Of a DNA stretch of 36,111 nucleotides, positions 1 to 9,100 are shown one piece after another. The stretch covers positions 1 through 36,111 of the forward strand of contig CAKVCP010000008.1 of NCBI GenBank assembly GCA_934725735.1. The letters are read 5' to 3'. The DNA comes from an uncultured Thermoguttaceae bacterium (lineage in GTDB: Bacteria > Planctomycetota > Planctomycetia > Pirellulales > Thermoguttaceae). Under the pieces are notes generated by a model. The model saw nothing but the letters and a program-made list of their open reading frames with translations, made no database searches and had not been told where the DNA came from. Every line of letters begins with the position of its first letter. The stretch's first letter is position 1. The position numbers and the translations under genes are program-made.

Positions 1-353
1 GCAAAGAATGTACGTGCGGTCAAGACGGTAAGAAGTGTGATTGCGGGCCGGACTGCGCGTGCGGTTGCGAGGAGGACGGTTCTTCTTGCGGTTGCGGCTC
101 GTGCGGTTGCTGGGGCGCGGAAGGTCGTAAATTCCTGGTGAAGCGCTGGGTGAACGACAATTTCCGCGCGTTGACGGAGCTTTACTACGAGCGGATTCAA
201 GCGTTCCTTGAACGTTGCGAGAAGGATCGCGCGATTGCGGACTGCATAGAAGCGGAACGCCTTTACAATGATTATCGCGCCGTACTTCACGACGACGAAG
301 TTCTCGACGAAGAATTCCTCGATATGATCCGAACGCTTCGCATCGCGCTGTAA
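1..353 (+). CDS. C-terminal part of a Cys-rich, metallothionein-like protein (5' end outside window)
   Basis: The reading frame is open from base 3, so the gene begins left of the window; a GTG at 138 is in frame but is probably internal. The visible 116 residues fall into two parts. The first 40 or so hold 11 cysteines in CxC spacing (ECTCG, KCDCG, DCACGC, CGCGSCGC), separated by Gly, Asp and Lys. This density is typical of metal-thiolate proteins such as metallothioneins. The second part, from about base 117, is charged and probably helical, with two more cysteines and an acidic end. Seen: the Cys pattern and the open frame. Inferred: metal binding. I do not recognise the family; it could also be a Cys-rich tail on a larger protein. 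A strong terminator follows 34 bases after the stop. Confidence 0.75.
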   Translation, partial: KECTCGQDGKKCDCGPDCACGCEEDGSSCGCGSCGCWGAEGRKFLVKRWVNDNFRALTELYYERIQAFLERCEKDRAIADCIEAERLYNDYRAVLHDDEVLDEEFLDMIRTLRIAL

Positions 354-386
354 TGCGACGCGACGTTTTCTGAACGCAAACTGACG

Positions 387-426
387 CGGCGTTTCGAGTA
401 TGAACGACTCGGAACGCCGTTTTTAT
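387..426 (+). terminator. Rho-independent terminator after the Cys-rich gene
   Basis: A 13-bp stem (CGGCGTTTCGAGT pairing with ACTCGGAACGCCG, one G-T wobble) closes a 7-base loop and is followed by TTTTTATCTT. It ends the plus-strand transcript of the Cys-rich gene. Confidence 0.85.
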
Positions 427-647
427 CTTCTTGTCGTTCCATCGAACTCAACGCGCCCTGAAATGGTCGAAATGGTCTTAACGCGCGTCTGCTCGCGTTT
501 AGCGGAGGCGGTGAATAGAGAACGGTAGATTGAAAAACGCGTTAATACGCGAAAGAGGGGCTATAGAACGCGTCGAGTAATAAAGAGATTATTGAGCGGC
601 TTCGTCGAATTGCTTTGGAAGCGGGGCGCTCAACGCGCGAGCAAAAG
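427..647. other. Intergenic stretch with no recognised gene
   Basis: This stretch lies between two convergent terminators. I see no convincing start codon with a ribosome binding site, no tRNA-like fold and no repeat. It looks like plain spacer. Confidence 0.5.
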
Positions 648-680
648 AAAAGGCGTCCCGAGGATTTCGAGACGCCTTTT
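648..680 (-). terminator. Rho-independent terminator of the HzsA-related gene
   Basis: A 10-bp perfect stem (AAAAGGCGTC with GACGCCTTTT) lies 30 bases beyond the minus-strand stop codon. On the minus strand it is followed by TTTTCTTTT. The A-rich side means it could also stop plus-strand transcripts. Confidence 0.8.
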
Positions 681-709
681 GCGTTTAGTTTACCGCGAAC
701 GGTTCATTT

Positions 710-3601
710 TCACTTTTTGGGGAGAATGATCGTCTGGTTTTCGTTGAAAGAGGTATGGATGACGTCGCCGTCGTTGATGCGATAGGCGATGCGGAGCGTC
801 TTGACCTTGCCGTAGACCGGGTCGCCGAAGATATCGTTATACTTCTTGCCCGCGGGGAACGGAATGACGCGCGTGCCGTTGAAATATTCCTTGAGTTTTT
901 CAAGGACGTCGACGCGCTCCGCTTCTTCGCCAGGCCCGTAGTTGGCGGCGACAAGTTCAACTTTCAGGTTGTCGTTCTTGACTTCCGCGAGGGCGATTTC
1001 AAGTTGAGCGTCCTGAACGCGCTTGTTCGGGTCGAACTTGGGATCCGCGTTGGGGAGGAGCTTGAGCGGCGGCAAGAAGGCGCTGGTGTCGCCGTCTTGA
1101 CGGACGTCGAAGCGGTTGATCTTAGGCGCGGTGGCGATACGCGGACGAATCTTCGGAGCCGTGTTGATCGCGACGCTGTCCGGGTCGTACATAGCGCGGA
1201 TTTCTTCGTCGCCAAGGTACGGGCCGTTGACGTCGATCCAGGCGAGGAGACGTTCGCGCGCTTCGCCTTCGACCTTAACGCCGTGATGTTCGCCGGAGAG
1301 GGCGTTGTGCGCAAGGCGGCTGACCGGAGAGTACGCGGAGTACGGCGGGAGCGTCTTGAGGTTGTCGGGATCGTTCGGGCCGTAGGCTTCGACGATGAAG
1401 AGGCCGGCGATGTTCTTAGGAACGTTGCGTTCGTCGCGCTCTTTCGCGCCGCCCCACGGGGTGTCGCCGGTGACGAAGGTCATGTAGGGTTCATAGAAGG
1501 GGCTGACGTCGTCGGGACGGTGATGAACCCACGCCCACCAACCCTTGGTGGAGGGACGCCATGTCATGTTGATCGTCTGATAGGCTTTGTTTTCAGGATC
1601 GCCGTGGCACTTGATGCAGTACTTTTCGATGACGGGATCTTGGACGAAGCGCTTGTAAGAGATCGATTCGGCGGAACCCCAGCTTGGCTGTTCGAGATCC
1701 TTGGCGGGACGGGTGACCGCTTTACCGACTTGAGCGCCGTCGGCGGCGACGTTCGCCTGGGTGTTGAGCTGGGATTCATGGCAGCCGGTGCAACCGCGGC
1801 GTTCGCCGGGCATGACGCTGGTGAAGGTGCGCATGACGTGGATGGCGCGTCCTTCCGCGTCGAGCATTTCAAAGAAGATCGCTTCACCAGCGGGAACCTT
1901 GAAGTTCACGCTGCCGTCTTCTTCGATCGGAACGGTTCCGAGGATGCGCTTGACGCCGTCCGCCTGGAAGACGGAGACGGCGGGACCGTCGTGCTGAACC
2001 GTCTTGTTCCACGTCGTGTAGGTCTTGGGATCCATTTGGATGACGCGGATGAACTTACCGTTCTTCTTGAGTTCCGGATACTTTTCGGTGCCTTCGAAGA
2101 CGTTGTTGGAGTAGAGTTCGCCAGGAGCGGGCTTTTCGCCGGAGCCGATCTTGGGCCATTTGACGACGTCGGGTTTGACGGGGTAGAGGCCTTCGCGGTT
2201 GACGACGGGGATCGCGTGATACGCGTTGTAGGCGCCGCGGTAGATCAGCTCTTTATTGCCGTAGACGTCCATGAGGTAGAGACGGAAGAACCAACCGTTG
2301 TCGGCTCCGCTATAGAGGTGGCCGCCCTCGCGCGCGCTGACGAGGAAATATTCTTCGCTAAGCGGATAAGGGGTCTTATACGCGAAGATTTTGCCCGATT
2401 CGTGGTAATCGACTTTCGGAGCGGGGTCGGTCGGGCCGTTGCCGACTTCAGGCCACGCGACTTCGCGGGTGACGCGATCGAGACCGTCGGGATAGTTCAA
2501 GCCCGCGGTGGGGTCGATAATGCCGATGGAGCCGTTGAACCAAGCGTGGTGACCGACGGCGGTGAAGATGACTTTGGAGCTATTCGGAATAGCGCGCGCC
2601 TCGGTGAGGACGTCGGGCCAAGTCGACTGGTTGCCGTAGAAGGTCTGCTGGTTCGTGCCGTCGGGATTCATGGTCCAGAGGGACTGAACGCGCCAAAGAG
2701 CCTTGTCGGTATATTCCCAACGCGTGAAGATGACGCGACCGTCGTTCATCATGGAGGGGAGATATTCCGGTTCGCCGTTGGCGGAGATGACGTAGATGTT
2801 CTTACCGTCGGCGTCGCAACGGGAGACCGCGAAGGAGTGGGTCATCGGCATGCAACGGACGTAAGAGTGCTGGCGGCTGGAGCAGAAGGTGATTTTGCCG
2901 TCGGGCGTGTAGATCGGATCGAGATCGTCGTAATCGCCGAAGGTCAACTGCTTGAATTCGGAACCGTCGAGATTGCACTCGTAGAGGTGGAAGGACTTGT
3001 CGCCTTTGGGCTGGAAGGAGAAGAGGAGCTTCTTGCAGTCGTACGAAATGTCGGGACGCCAGAAGCTTCCTTCATGGTCCTTGAGGACGTCGACGACTTC
3101 GCCGCCGGGGTTCAAACCGACGATGAGAAGTTTTCCGCCCGGTTCCGCCATGAAGCCGTTTCGGTGACGCGCTTCGTGACCCCATTCGTCCGTCGCGTCT
3201 CCCGGCTTCCCTTTCGGGTACGGGTTGTCGATGAGGACGATCTTATCGAAATCGATAAGCGGGTTCATAAAGGTGATATCGCGCTTGACTTTGCGAACTT
3301 CGAGGTAAAGTTCCTCGGCGAGTTCGGGAGTCTCGGTCGCGCCGTCGATCTTCTTTTCGAGTTCGTCAAGTTTCGCGAGTTGTTCGTCGAAATCGGGAGC
3401 GTCGTCAAGATCGGAAAGACGATCGGCGAGATCGCGCGCGTAGCCAATCTCTTGTTTCGCCTTTTCAAAGGTCGGTTCGTCGTCGCATTGGAAAAGCCAC
3501 TCGGTCTTGAGTTGCTCCATCCCCTGAGGGGTAATTTCCGACGCCGTTAGACCCGTTGTCGCCAAAATTGCGACAAAGAGCGCCAGCAGTGTTTTTTTCA
3601 T
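710..3601 (-). CDS. HzsA-related secreted di-haem beta-propeller protein
   Basis: 963 residues. An N-terminal signal peptide (hydrophobic to about residue 20, TGLTAS) implies export. Residues about 140-330 carry TolB/WD40-like beta-propeller strands (WRPDISYDCKKLLFSF, DLDPIYTPDGKITFCSS, LPSMMNDGRVIFTRWEY). Two c-type haem motifs follow: CTGCH at 604-608 and CIKCH at 662-666. This order of propeller, then two CXXCH motifs, matches the hydrazine synthase alpha-subunit superfamily (Pfam HZS_alpha). Non-anammox planctomycetes carry many paralogues of it with unknown roles. No hydrazine synthase beta or gamma subunit, nor another cytochrome gene, lies nearby, so hydrazine synthesis is not implied; a periplasmic redox or binding role is inferred. 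It is transcribed alone: its own promoter lies upstream, a terminator follows, and AGGA sits 9 bases before the ATG. Confidence 0.85.
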   Translation of the reverse strand: MKKTLLALFVAILATTGLTASEITPQGMEQLKTEWLFQCDDEPTFEKAKQEIGYARDLADRLSDLDDAPDFDEQLAKLDELEKKIDGATETPELAEELYLEVRKVKRDITFMNPLIDFDKIVLIDNPYPKGKPGDATDEWGHEARHRNGFMAEPGGKLLIVGLNPGGEVVDVLKDHEGSFWRPDISYDCKKLLFSFQPKGDKSFHLYECNLDGSEFKQLTFGDYDDLDPIYTPDGKITFCSSRQHSYVRCMPMTHSFAVSRCDADGKNIYVISANGEPEYLPSMMNDGRVIFTRWEYTDKALWRVQSLWTMNPDGTNQQTFYGNQSTWPDVLTEARAIPNSSKVIFTAVGHHAWFNGSIGIIDPTAGLNYPDGLDRVTREVAWPEVGNGPTDPAPKVDYHESGKIFAYKTPYPLSEEYFLVSAREGGHLYSGADNGWFFRLYLMDVYGNKELIYRGAYNAYHAIPVVNREGLYPVKPDVVKWPKIGSGEKPAPGELYSNNVFEGTEKYPELKKNGKFIRVIQMDPKTYTTWNKTVQHDGPAVSVFQADGVKRILGTVPIEEDGSVNFKVPAGEAIFFEMLDAEGRAIHVMRTFTSVMPGERRGCTGCHESQLNTQANVAADGAQVGKAVTRPAKDLEQPSWGSAESISYKRFVQDPVIEKYCIKCHGDPENKAYQTINMTWRPSTKGWWAWVHHRPDDVSPFYEPYMTFVTGDTPWGGAKERDERNVPKNIAGLFIVEAYGPNDPDNLKTLPPYSAYSPVSRLAHNALSGEHHGVKVEGEARERLLAWIDVNGPYLGDEEIRAMYDPDSVAINTAPKIRPRIATAPKINRFDVRQDGDTSAFLPPLKLLPNADPKFDPNKRVQDAQLEIALAEVKNDNLKVELVAANYGPGEEAERVDVLEKLKEYFNGTRVIPFPAGKKYNDIFGDPVYGKVKTLRIAYRINDGDVIHTSFNENQTIILPKK

Positions 3602-3633
3602 TCGTAATTCATCCTACGTTTAAAACAGAAAAT

Positions 3634-3658
3634 GGAGCCTCAGGATTCATGCGGCTCC
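3634..3658 (-). promoter_or_regulatory. Hairpin in the leader of the HzsA-related gene
   Basis: GGAGCC and GGCTCC (6 bp) flank a 13-base loop about 33-57 bases upstream of the start codon, within the predicted 5' untranslated region. No T-run follows, so this is not a normal terminator. Its role is unknown. Confidence 0.3.
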
Positions 3659-3705
3659 CATAAGTTCCGCACACACATCGTCAAGAAACGATATTGTGTC
3701 GTGCT

Positions 3706-3734
3706 ATTGTAACAATCGCCGCCAAGCGCGTCAA
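3706..3734 (-). promoter_or_regulatory. Sigma70-type promoter of the HzsA-related gene
   Basis: On the minus strand a TTGACG -35 and a TACAAT -10 are separated by 17 bases. Transcription would start near 3699, giving a leader of about 100 bases. Confidence 0.65.
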
Positions 3735-3849
3735 GAACGCGAGGGCGTGAAATAATGAAAAAAATAAGGAAGATAGGAGATTTTTTTAAAATAAATTCAG
3801 TACAGTTATTCCTTTGACCTCTTAACGTTGTCCTTTCTCTTTCTCCCCA

Positions 3850-5874
3850 TTACGTTTGCGAAGGGCGTCTCGCGCGGCGCCGAAGGAGAACCCAGGCGAC
3901 CGCTAAGATCGCAAACGAGACGAAGAGCTCCGACGCGCTCCACGGCACTTCTCCCCCGTCGTCCTCCTCTTCCGGCGGCGCGACGCTTACGACTCGACCC
4001 ACAAGAACCGGCGCGCGCGTCCACTTCTTCACATCGCTCGTTTCCGTCGCGTCCTCCCCAGGAGTCGGCGCCGACGAGCGATACGCCCACGTCTTATAGA
4101 AGAATCCGTCGATCTCGATTTCGCGACGATACCCCTCGCCGCTCCCCGTCTCGAGCCCCGCGGGAAGTTCCGGCGCGCAAAGGACGATCGGCCACCCTTG
4201 CGATTCGTTCGTGAAGAAGAAGATCTGATAATACTTCTCGATCCCCGTCGTCGCGCGAACTTCCGCGTCGTCGACCAGGATCATATTGACCCGACGCGCC
4301 CAGCCCTTGAGACGAACGCGCCGCCCCTGACTCGACTCCGCGCGATTGAAGAGCGCGACCTCGTCGACTCCTTCCCGCGCGTCCTTGACCCTCCCTTGCG
4401 CGTACGCGCGAAGCGAACCGTAGAAGGAGCGCCGATCTTCCGCGCGCCACCGAAGCGCTTCGAGAATTTCGCGGCGTCTCTGCGGATCCTTCTCCCTTTC
4501 GTACGCTTCGCGCGAGTAGACGCGCGTCTCTTCAAACGCGCTCAAATCGACCCCCGCGCGACCCAGCGGCGCCCCCTCCGGAAGCCATTCGAGCCGCGTC
4601 GCCAAGTAGACGCGCGAGCCCTCCTCCGTCCCGAAGCGAATCCCCAGCGCCGCGACGCGCTCTCCTATACCCGGCGTCGACGCCTTTGCGCGCGGCGCGT
4701 CGAAGAAACCGTCCGGCGCCGCGAAGCGCGGGAGCCGCGTCAAATAAAGCGCCGCGCGTTCTTTTGACGGCGCGCCCTCCGCGCTCGACGTCGCGATCTC
4801 GACGCGATAGAGCGCTTTCCCTCCGACGCCCCGCGCCTCCTCCGCGTCGAGCGCGAGACTTTCGATCCGCGCGACTCGTCCTTCCACGCGTTCAACCTCG
4901 TCCGCGCCCCTTTCCAGAAGCGCGTCCGCGCTCAGAAGACGCTCCCCCCGCGCGAGAACCCCGAGCGCCGCCTCTCGACGCTCTCGCCCCGCGTCCATAC
5001 CCGCGTCGAGGCGCGGGCGATCCTCCCCAAGCTGCGCCTCCCAGGTCGCCGCGCTTGTCCCCGCGACGACGCTCCAAAAAACGTCGCGCGGCGGCGTCGC
5101 CTCATCCTCGACTCGCCCCCAAAGCGTCCCCAAACTCCCCCCGAGAACGCACAAAAAAGCGCCCGCGATTTCCCTCCTTCTTCCCTTCGCGAGGCGCCCC
5201 CCGCGAAACGCGAACCAAAGCGCTCCCAGCGCAAGAATCGCCGCGATCTTTATCAGAAGCCCGCCGCCTCCCGCGTCGGGAGACGACTCGACCGCCGATT
5301 CCGCGACGCGAAATTCAACGCACGCGAGCGTCGGCGTCGTGAGAAGATCCTCCCCCGCGTCGTAACTCGTCGCGCGGTAATAGACGCCCTTTCCTTCGAC
5401 CGTTTCGCGCCGATATTCCGCGTTCGGATCCCCCGCGCGGCTCGGCAACGGCGCGGAGTCGACCTCGAGCCCCGCAGGAAGCGTCTTCGAGAGAACGCGA
5501 ATCGGATCGCGCTTCGAGTCGGGGAGCAGAACCCAGAGATCGTAAAAGGTCTCGTCGTCGGAAATCTCGACGCGGTCGACGCGCAGGAGCCGTCCCTTGA
5601 ATGAGAGGAGCTTGCCGCGATATTGGGGCCCTTGGGCGCGAAGCTGAACCGTCTCGGCGCGCGCGAAAGGGGGGGCGTCGGGCGCGGCTTCGAGCGTCTT
5701 CCAGAGATCGCGGAGCGCGAAGACGTCTCGACTCGGCTGAAAGGGGAACCCGTCTTCGCGCCATAGAGAATAGTCGGGCCGGGGAAGTTCGTCGGCGAAG
5801 AGTCGCGGCGCGGCGAGGATCGCGAGAAGCGTGAAAAGCGCGAGAACAACGCGGCGGAGGACGGACGTCGGCAT
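3850..5874 (-). CDS. Secreted or membrane-anchored protein with a duplicated beta-rich domain
   Basis: 674 residues from the chosen ATG. The frame is open to 5934, but the ATG at 5874 is preferred: it directly starts a signal peptide (RRVVLALFTLLAILA, then ADELPRPD), AAGGG precedes it, and the promoter -10 overlaps the longer start. Two similar domains, about residues 81-188 and 515-627, share a pattern of LxxKG, a hydrophobic strand, LPAGLE, YRRE and an aromatic YYRATSY or FYKTWAY block. Between them lie a membrane helix (about 215-235), a possible second one and a long Arg/Glu-rich stretch. A last helix near the C-terminus (LFVSFAILAVAWVLL) is followed by a basic tail. I do not recognise a named family; it resembles conserved planctomycete envelope proteins of unknown function. 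The repeats could be OB-like folds. The gene is divergent from the TPR-ExbBD operon. Confidence 0.75.
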   Translation of the reverse strand: MPTSVLRRVVLALFTLLAILAAPRLFADELPRPDYSLWREDGFPFQPSRDVFALRDLWKTLEAAPDAPPFARAETVQLRAQGPQYRGKLLSFKGRLLRVDRVEISDDETFYDLWVLLPDSKRDPIRVLSKTLPAGLEVDSAPLPSRAGDPNAEYRRETVEGKGVYYRATSYDAGEDLLTTPTLACVEFRVAESAVESSPDAGGGGLLIKIAAILALGALWFAFRGGRLAKGRRREIAGAFLCVLGGSLGTLWGRVEDEATPPRDVFWSVVAGTSAATWEAQLGEDRPRLDAGMDAGRERREAALGVLARGERLLSADALLERGADEVERVEGRVARIESLALDAEEARGVGGKALYRVEIATSSAEGAPSKERAALYLTRLPRFAAPDGFFDAPRAKASTPGIGERVAALGIRFGTEEGSRVYLATRLEWLPEGAPLGRAGVDLSAFEETRVYSREAYEREKDPQRRREILEALRWRAEDRRSFYGSLRAYAQGRVKDAREGVDEVALFNRAESSQGRRVRLKGWARRVNMILVDDAEVRATTGIEKYYQIFFFTNESQGWPIVLCAPELPAGLETGSGEGYRREIEIDGFFYKTWAYRSSAPTPGEDATETSDVKKWTRAPVLVGRVVSVAPPEEEDDGGEVPWSASELFVSFAILAVAWVLLRRRARRPSQT

Positions 5875-5932
5875 GGCGAGACCCTTTCGATATTGCGACA
5901 AGACGAGAGGACGAGAACGACTGCGTTTTCCC

Positions 5933-5938
5933 ATTATA
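5933..5938 (-). promoter_or_regulatory. -10 element of the duplicated-domain protein gene
   Basis: A perfect TATAAT reads on the minus strand 58 bases upstream of the start at 5874. No good -35 is seen at the usual distance. The palindrome TTTTTCGAAAAA at 5965-5976 lies just upstream and might bind a regulator. The position supports the internal start codon. Confidence 0.45.
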
Positions 5939-6012
5939 TCGAACGCGGGCGCAAGACGCGAATATTTTTCGAAAAACGCGCGGGAGAGAAACTTCTCGCG
6001 TCTTGGGAGAGT

Positions 6013-6056
6013 TTCTCTTAAAGAGAATTGATTTTTAACCGAAATTTATGTATGAT
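6013..6056 (+). promoter_or_regulatory. Promoter of the TPR-ExbBD operon with adjoining palindrome
   Basis: TTGATT at 6028-6033 and TATGAT at 6051-6056 are separated by 17 bases. Immediately upstream of the -35, TTCTCTT-A-AAGAGAA (6013-6027) forms a perfect 7-bp inverted repeat, placed where an activator or repressor could bind. Confidence 0.55.
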
Positions 6057-6122
6057 AAGGTTGGATTAGGCTAGACCTATTCACCGTTCCTTTAGATTCC
6101 ACGTTCCATATAGAGAGAGAAG

Positions 6123-9100
6123 ATGTATCGAACGCAGCGAACAGGAGAGAAAGGTCGCGCGCGAGTTCGCCTGGCGACGACGGCGTTTATCTGCGCGTTG
6201 ATTTTCATCGCGTCGCGCTCTTTTGCCGCTGAAGATTGGGCGGCGTTTCTTGACGCGCTCAAGACTCGCGGTTACGACGACGTCGCGCTCGTTTATCTGA
6301 AGCAGTTGCAGAGCGACGGTTCGGCGCCCCCCGAGCTCAACGACGAGCTCGATTACCGCATCGGGGCGGCGGCCTTCGACGAGGCGGCGAAAGCGACGGG
6401 AGCGCGTCGCGACGCCCTGTGGGACGAAGCGGAGGACGCATTCGCGAAGTATCTCGAAAAATCGCCTTCCGGGGAGTTTGCGCTCGAAGCGAATTCGGGA
6501 ACGGCGGATATCGAAACGCGCCGCGCCGACGCGCTCTTTGCGGAAGCGAATCGCAAGGGGACGTCGGAGGAGACGCGAACGCAGAAATTAGAGCAGGCGC
6601 GCGTCTACATGACGAACGCGTCGAAGAGCCTCGCCGCCGCGTCGAAGCTCTCGACCGAACGCCTCAAAGCGAGCCGCGGACAGGATTCGAACGCCGCCAA
6701 TTTCGCCGCCGATTCGCGACGCGCGCAGGCGACGCATATCGACCTCATGACGCGTTACGCGAATGCCCGCGCTCAGATCGCTCGAACCTACCCCGAAGGT
6801 TCTTCGGAGCGCAAGGAAGAGCTCGAGCAGGCCGCGGCGCGATTCGCGAAAATCTTCTCCGCGTATCAGCAGTATCCCCTCGCGTTCAAGGCGCGGCTTT
6901 ACGAAGCGCAGATCGATCGCGAACTCGGCAAGGACGCCGCCGCGCTTTCGCTTCTTTCGGAGATCGACGTTCTGCCGTACGAGCAAGAGTTCTTCGCGCT
7001 CAAAACCCTCTCTCTCGCGCTATACTCGCAGATCGTCGAAGAGCGGGGCGGGACGGTCGAACAGATGACGCTTGTTCAGAAATATCGAGCGTGGCGCGCC
7101 GCGTCTCTTCTCGAGTCCTTCTACGAAAGCGCGGAAGGTCGCGCGATCCAGCGCCGCGCGGGCGCCGCGCTCCTGACGCTGGAGAAAACGCGGCGGACGA
7201 ACTATAGAGAATACGCCGACGCTGGGAAACAAGTCTTCGTCGACGCGACCGATCCGGTCTATAAGGAGCTCAACGTCGGGGAAAAGAAGAGCGTGAACAA
7301 GCTCCTGCTCGCGAGCGCGAAGATTCTCGGCGCGGTCGGAAACGGTCGCGACGAGGAAGCCGCCGCCGCGAAATCGCTCTTGCAAGACGAGCTCTTCCAG
7401 GGGCTCGACGTCGAGAAGCTCTCGACGAACGTCGTCGACGGGTTCGACGCGGCGGTGAACGAAGCGTACCGCGCCGCGTCGATTTTCGCGCAGAAGAAGA
7501 CGGCGCGCGACTCCGCGTCACCCGAGTTTGCGCAGGAGGCGCAGAAGGATTTCGACGCCGCCGCGATCGCCGCGCTTGACGCGTTTCGCGTCGCTCTCGA
7601 CATGAGCGCGAAGGAAATGATTCCCGACAAGCGCGGGAGTCTCAACGCCGAGAACGCAACCGCCGCGCGCGACGAAGTCAACAAGATCCTTCTCAAATAT
7701 TCGGTGATCGCGTATTATCTAGGGCGCTACGAAGAAGCGTTCGTCGCGGGGGATCGCGTCGCGCGCGAGAAAGAATCTCCGGAAGCGGAGCAGGGGGGAG
7801 GCCTCGCGCTCAAGGCGCTGCAGGCGATTCAGGGGGAAGCGCGCGCGCAAAACTCCGCGGGGGCGGATAGTCTTGACGCGAAGGTCGACGAGTACGCCGC
7901 GTTCTGTCGAGACGCGTGGGGAGAGAACGAGGATTCGCTCGTCGCGCAGGAAGCGATCGTCGCGCAGCTTGAGAACGCCGTCGCGTCGGGGGATATCGAC
8001 GGGGCGGTCGCCGCGCTGGAGAAGATCCCGGAGAGTTCGCCGCGCCGCGCCTCCGCCGAGTTGTCGCTCGGGCGCGCACTATGGTCTCTCGCGTCGAAGA
8101 AGAACGCCGCCGCGACCGATTCCGATCAGACGGAGGACGCGCAGGATTCCGCGCAAGACGCCGCGCGGGAAGACGCTCCCGAAAAGCTCTTCGCCGCCGC
8201 GCAAAAATACCTCTACGACGGACTAGAACGCAAGATTACGACCGACTCGGGAACGCTCGACGACGACGGCTCCGCGATCTATTCGGCGTACCTCTTGGCG
8301 CAGAGTTACGTTCAGCAGGGCGCGTACGCGGACGCGGAGAAGTGGCTGACGCACCCGCGAATCGGGGCGTTGGCGCTTATCGCGCGCGCGGAAGAAGGGA
8401 ACGCTCCCTCTTTCATCGACGATTCCTTTAAGATCGCCGCGCTCTCTTCCGCGCTCCTCGTTCAAGGGAGCGACCCCGCGCGACTCGAGGAAGCGAAGGG
8501 AACGATGGCGAAGCTCGAAGCGATCGCCGCGAACTCTCCCGACTCCGGGAAGAAGCTCACGAACGTCTATCTCTCGCTCGGGCGACGCTTTGAGGAGCGG
8601 CTGACGCTCCTGAAGAATCAGGCGGCCGCGGGGGACGAGTCGAAACGCGCGGAATTGTACGACGCGGCGAAGGGTCTCGCGACGTTCTTAGACAACGTGG
8701 CGTCGCGAGCGGACGAATCGAACTACGCGGCGCTCCGCTGGTCTGGGGACGCGTATCTGACGATCGGACGCGAACTGCGCGGCAAGACGGCGGAAACGTC
8801 GACCGAAGCCGCTCCCTATTTCGTGAAGGCGCGCGACGTCTACAAAACGCTCGTCCAGAAGATCGACGCGGATCCGACCTTCGCGCCCTCTCCCGATTCG
8901 CGCGTCGCCGTCCTTTTGAAGGTCTGCGAGATTCTGCGCTATGAAGAGAAATACTCGACCGCGTATAAGAACCTTACCGCGATCTTGGAGAAACGCCCCG
9001 ATTACGTCGACGCGCAGTGGGAGGCCGCGACGCTTCTCGAAGCGTGGGGACGCGTCGATTCGGAATATTATACTCTCGCCATGACGGGGGACGGCAAGAC

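Noticed and set aside
514..530. AGAGAACGGTAGA shared with the leader at 16618
   Set aside because: A 13-base exact match within 36 kb is expected by chance, more so with this biased composition.
755..3550. A 931-codon open frame on the plus strand opposite the HzsA-related gene
   Set aside because: It mirrors a real gene in G+C-rich DNA; it has no ribosome binding site, no known motifs and an odd Val/Asp/Arg/Phe-rich composition typical of antisense shadows.
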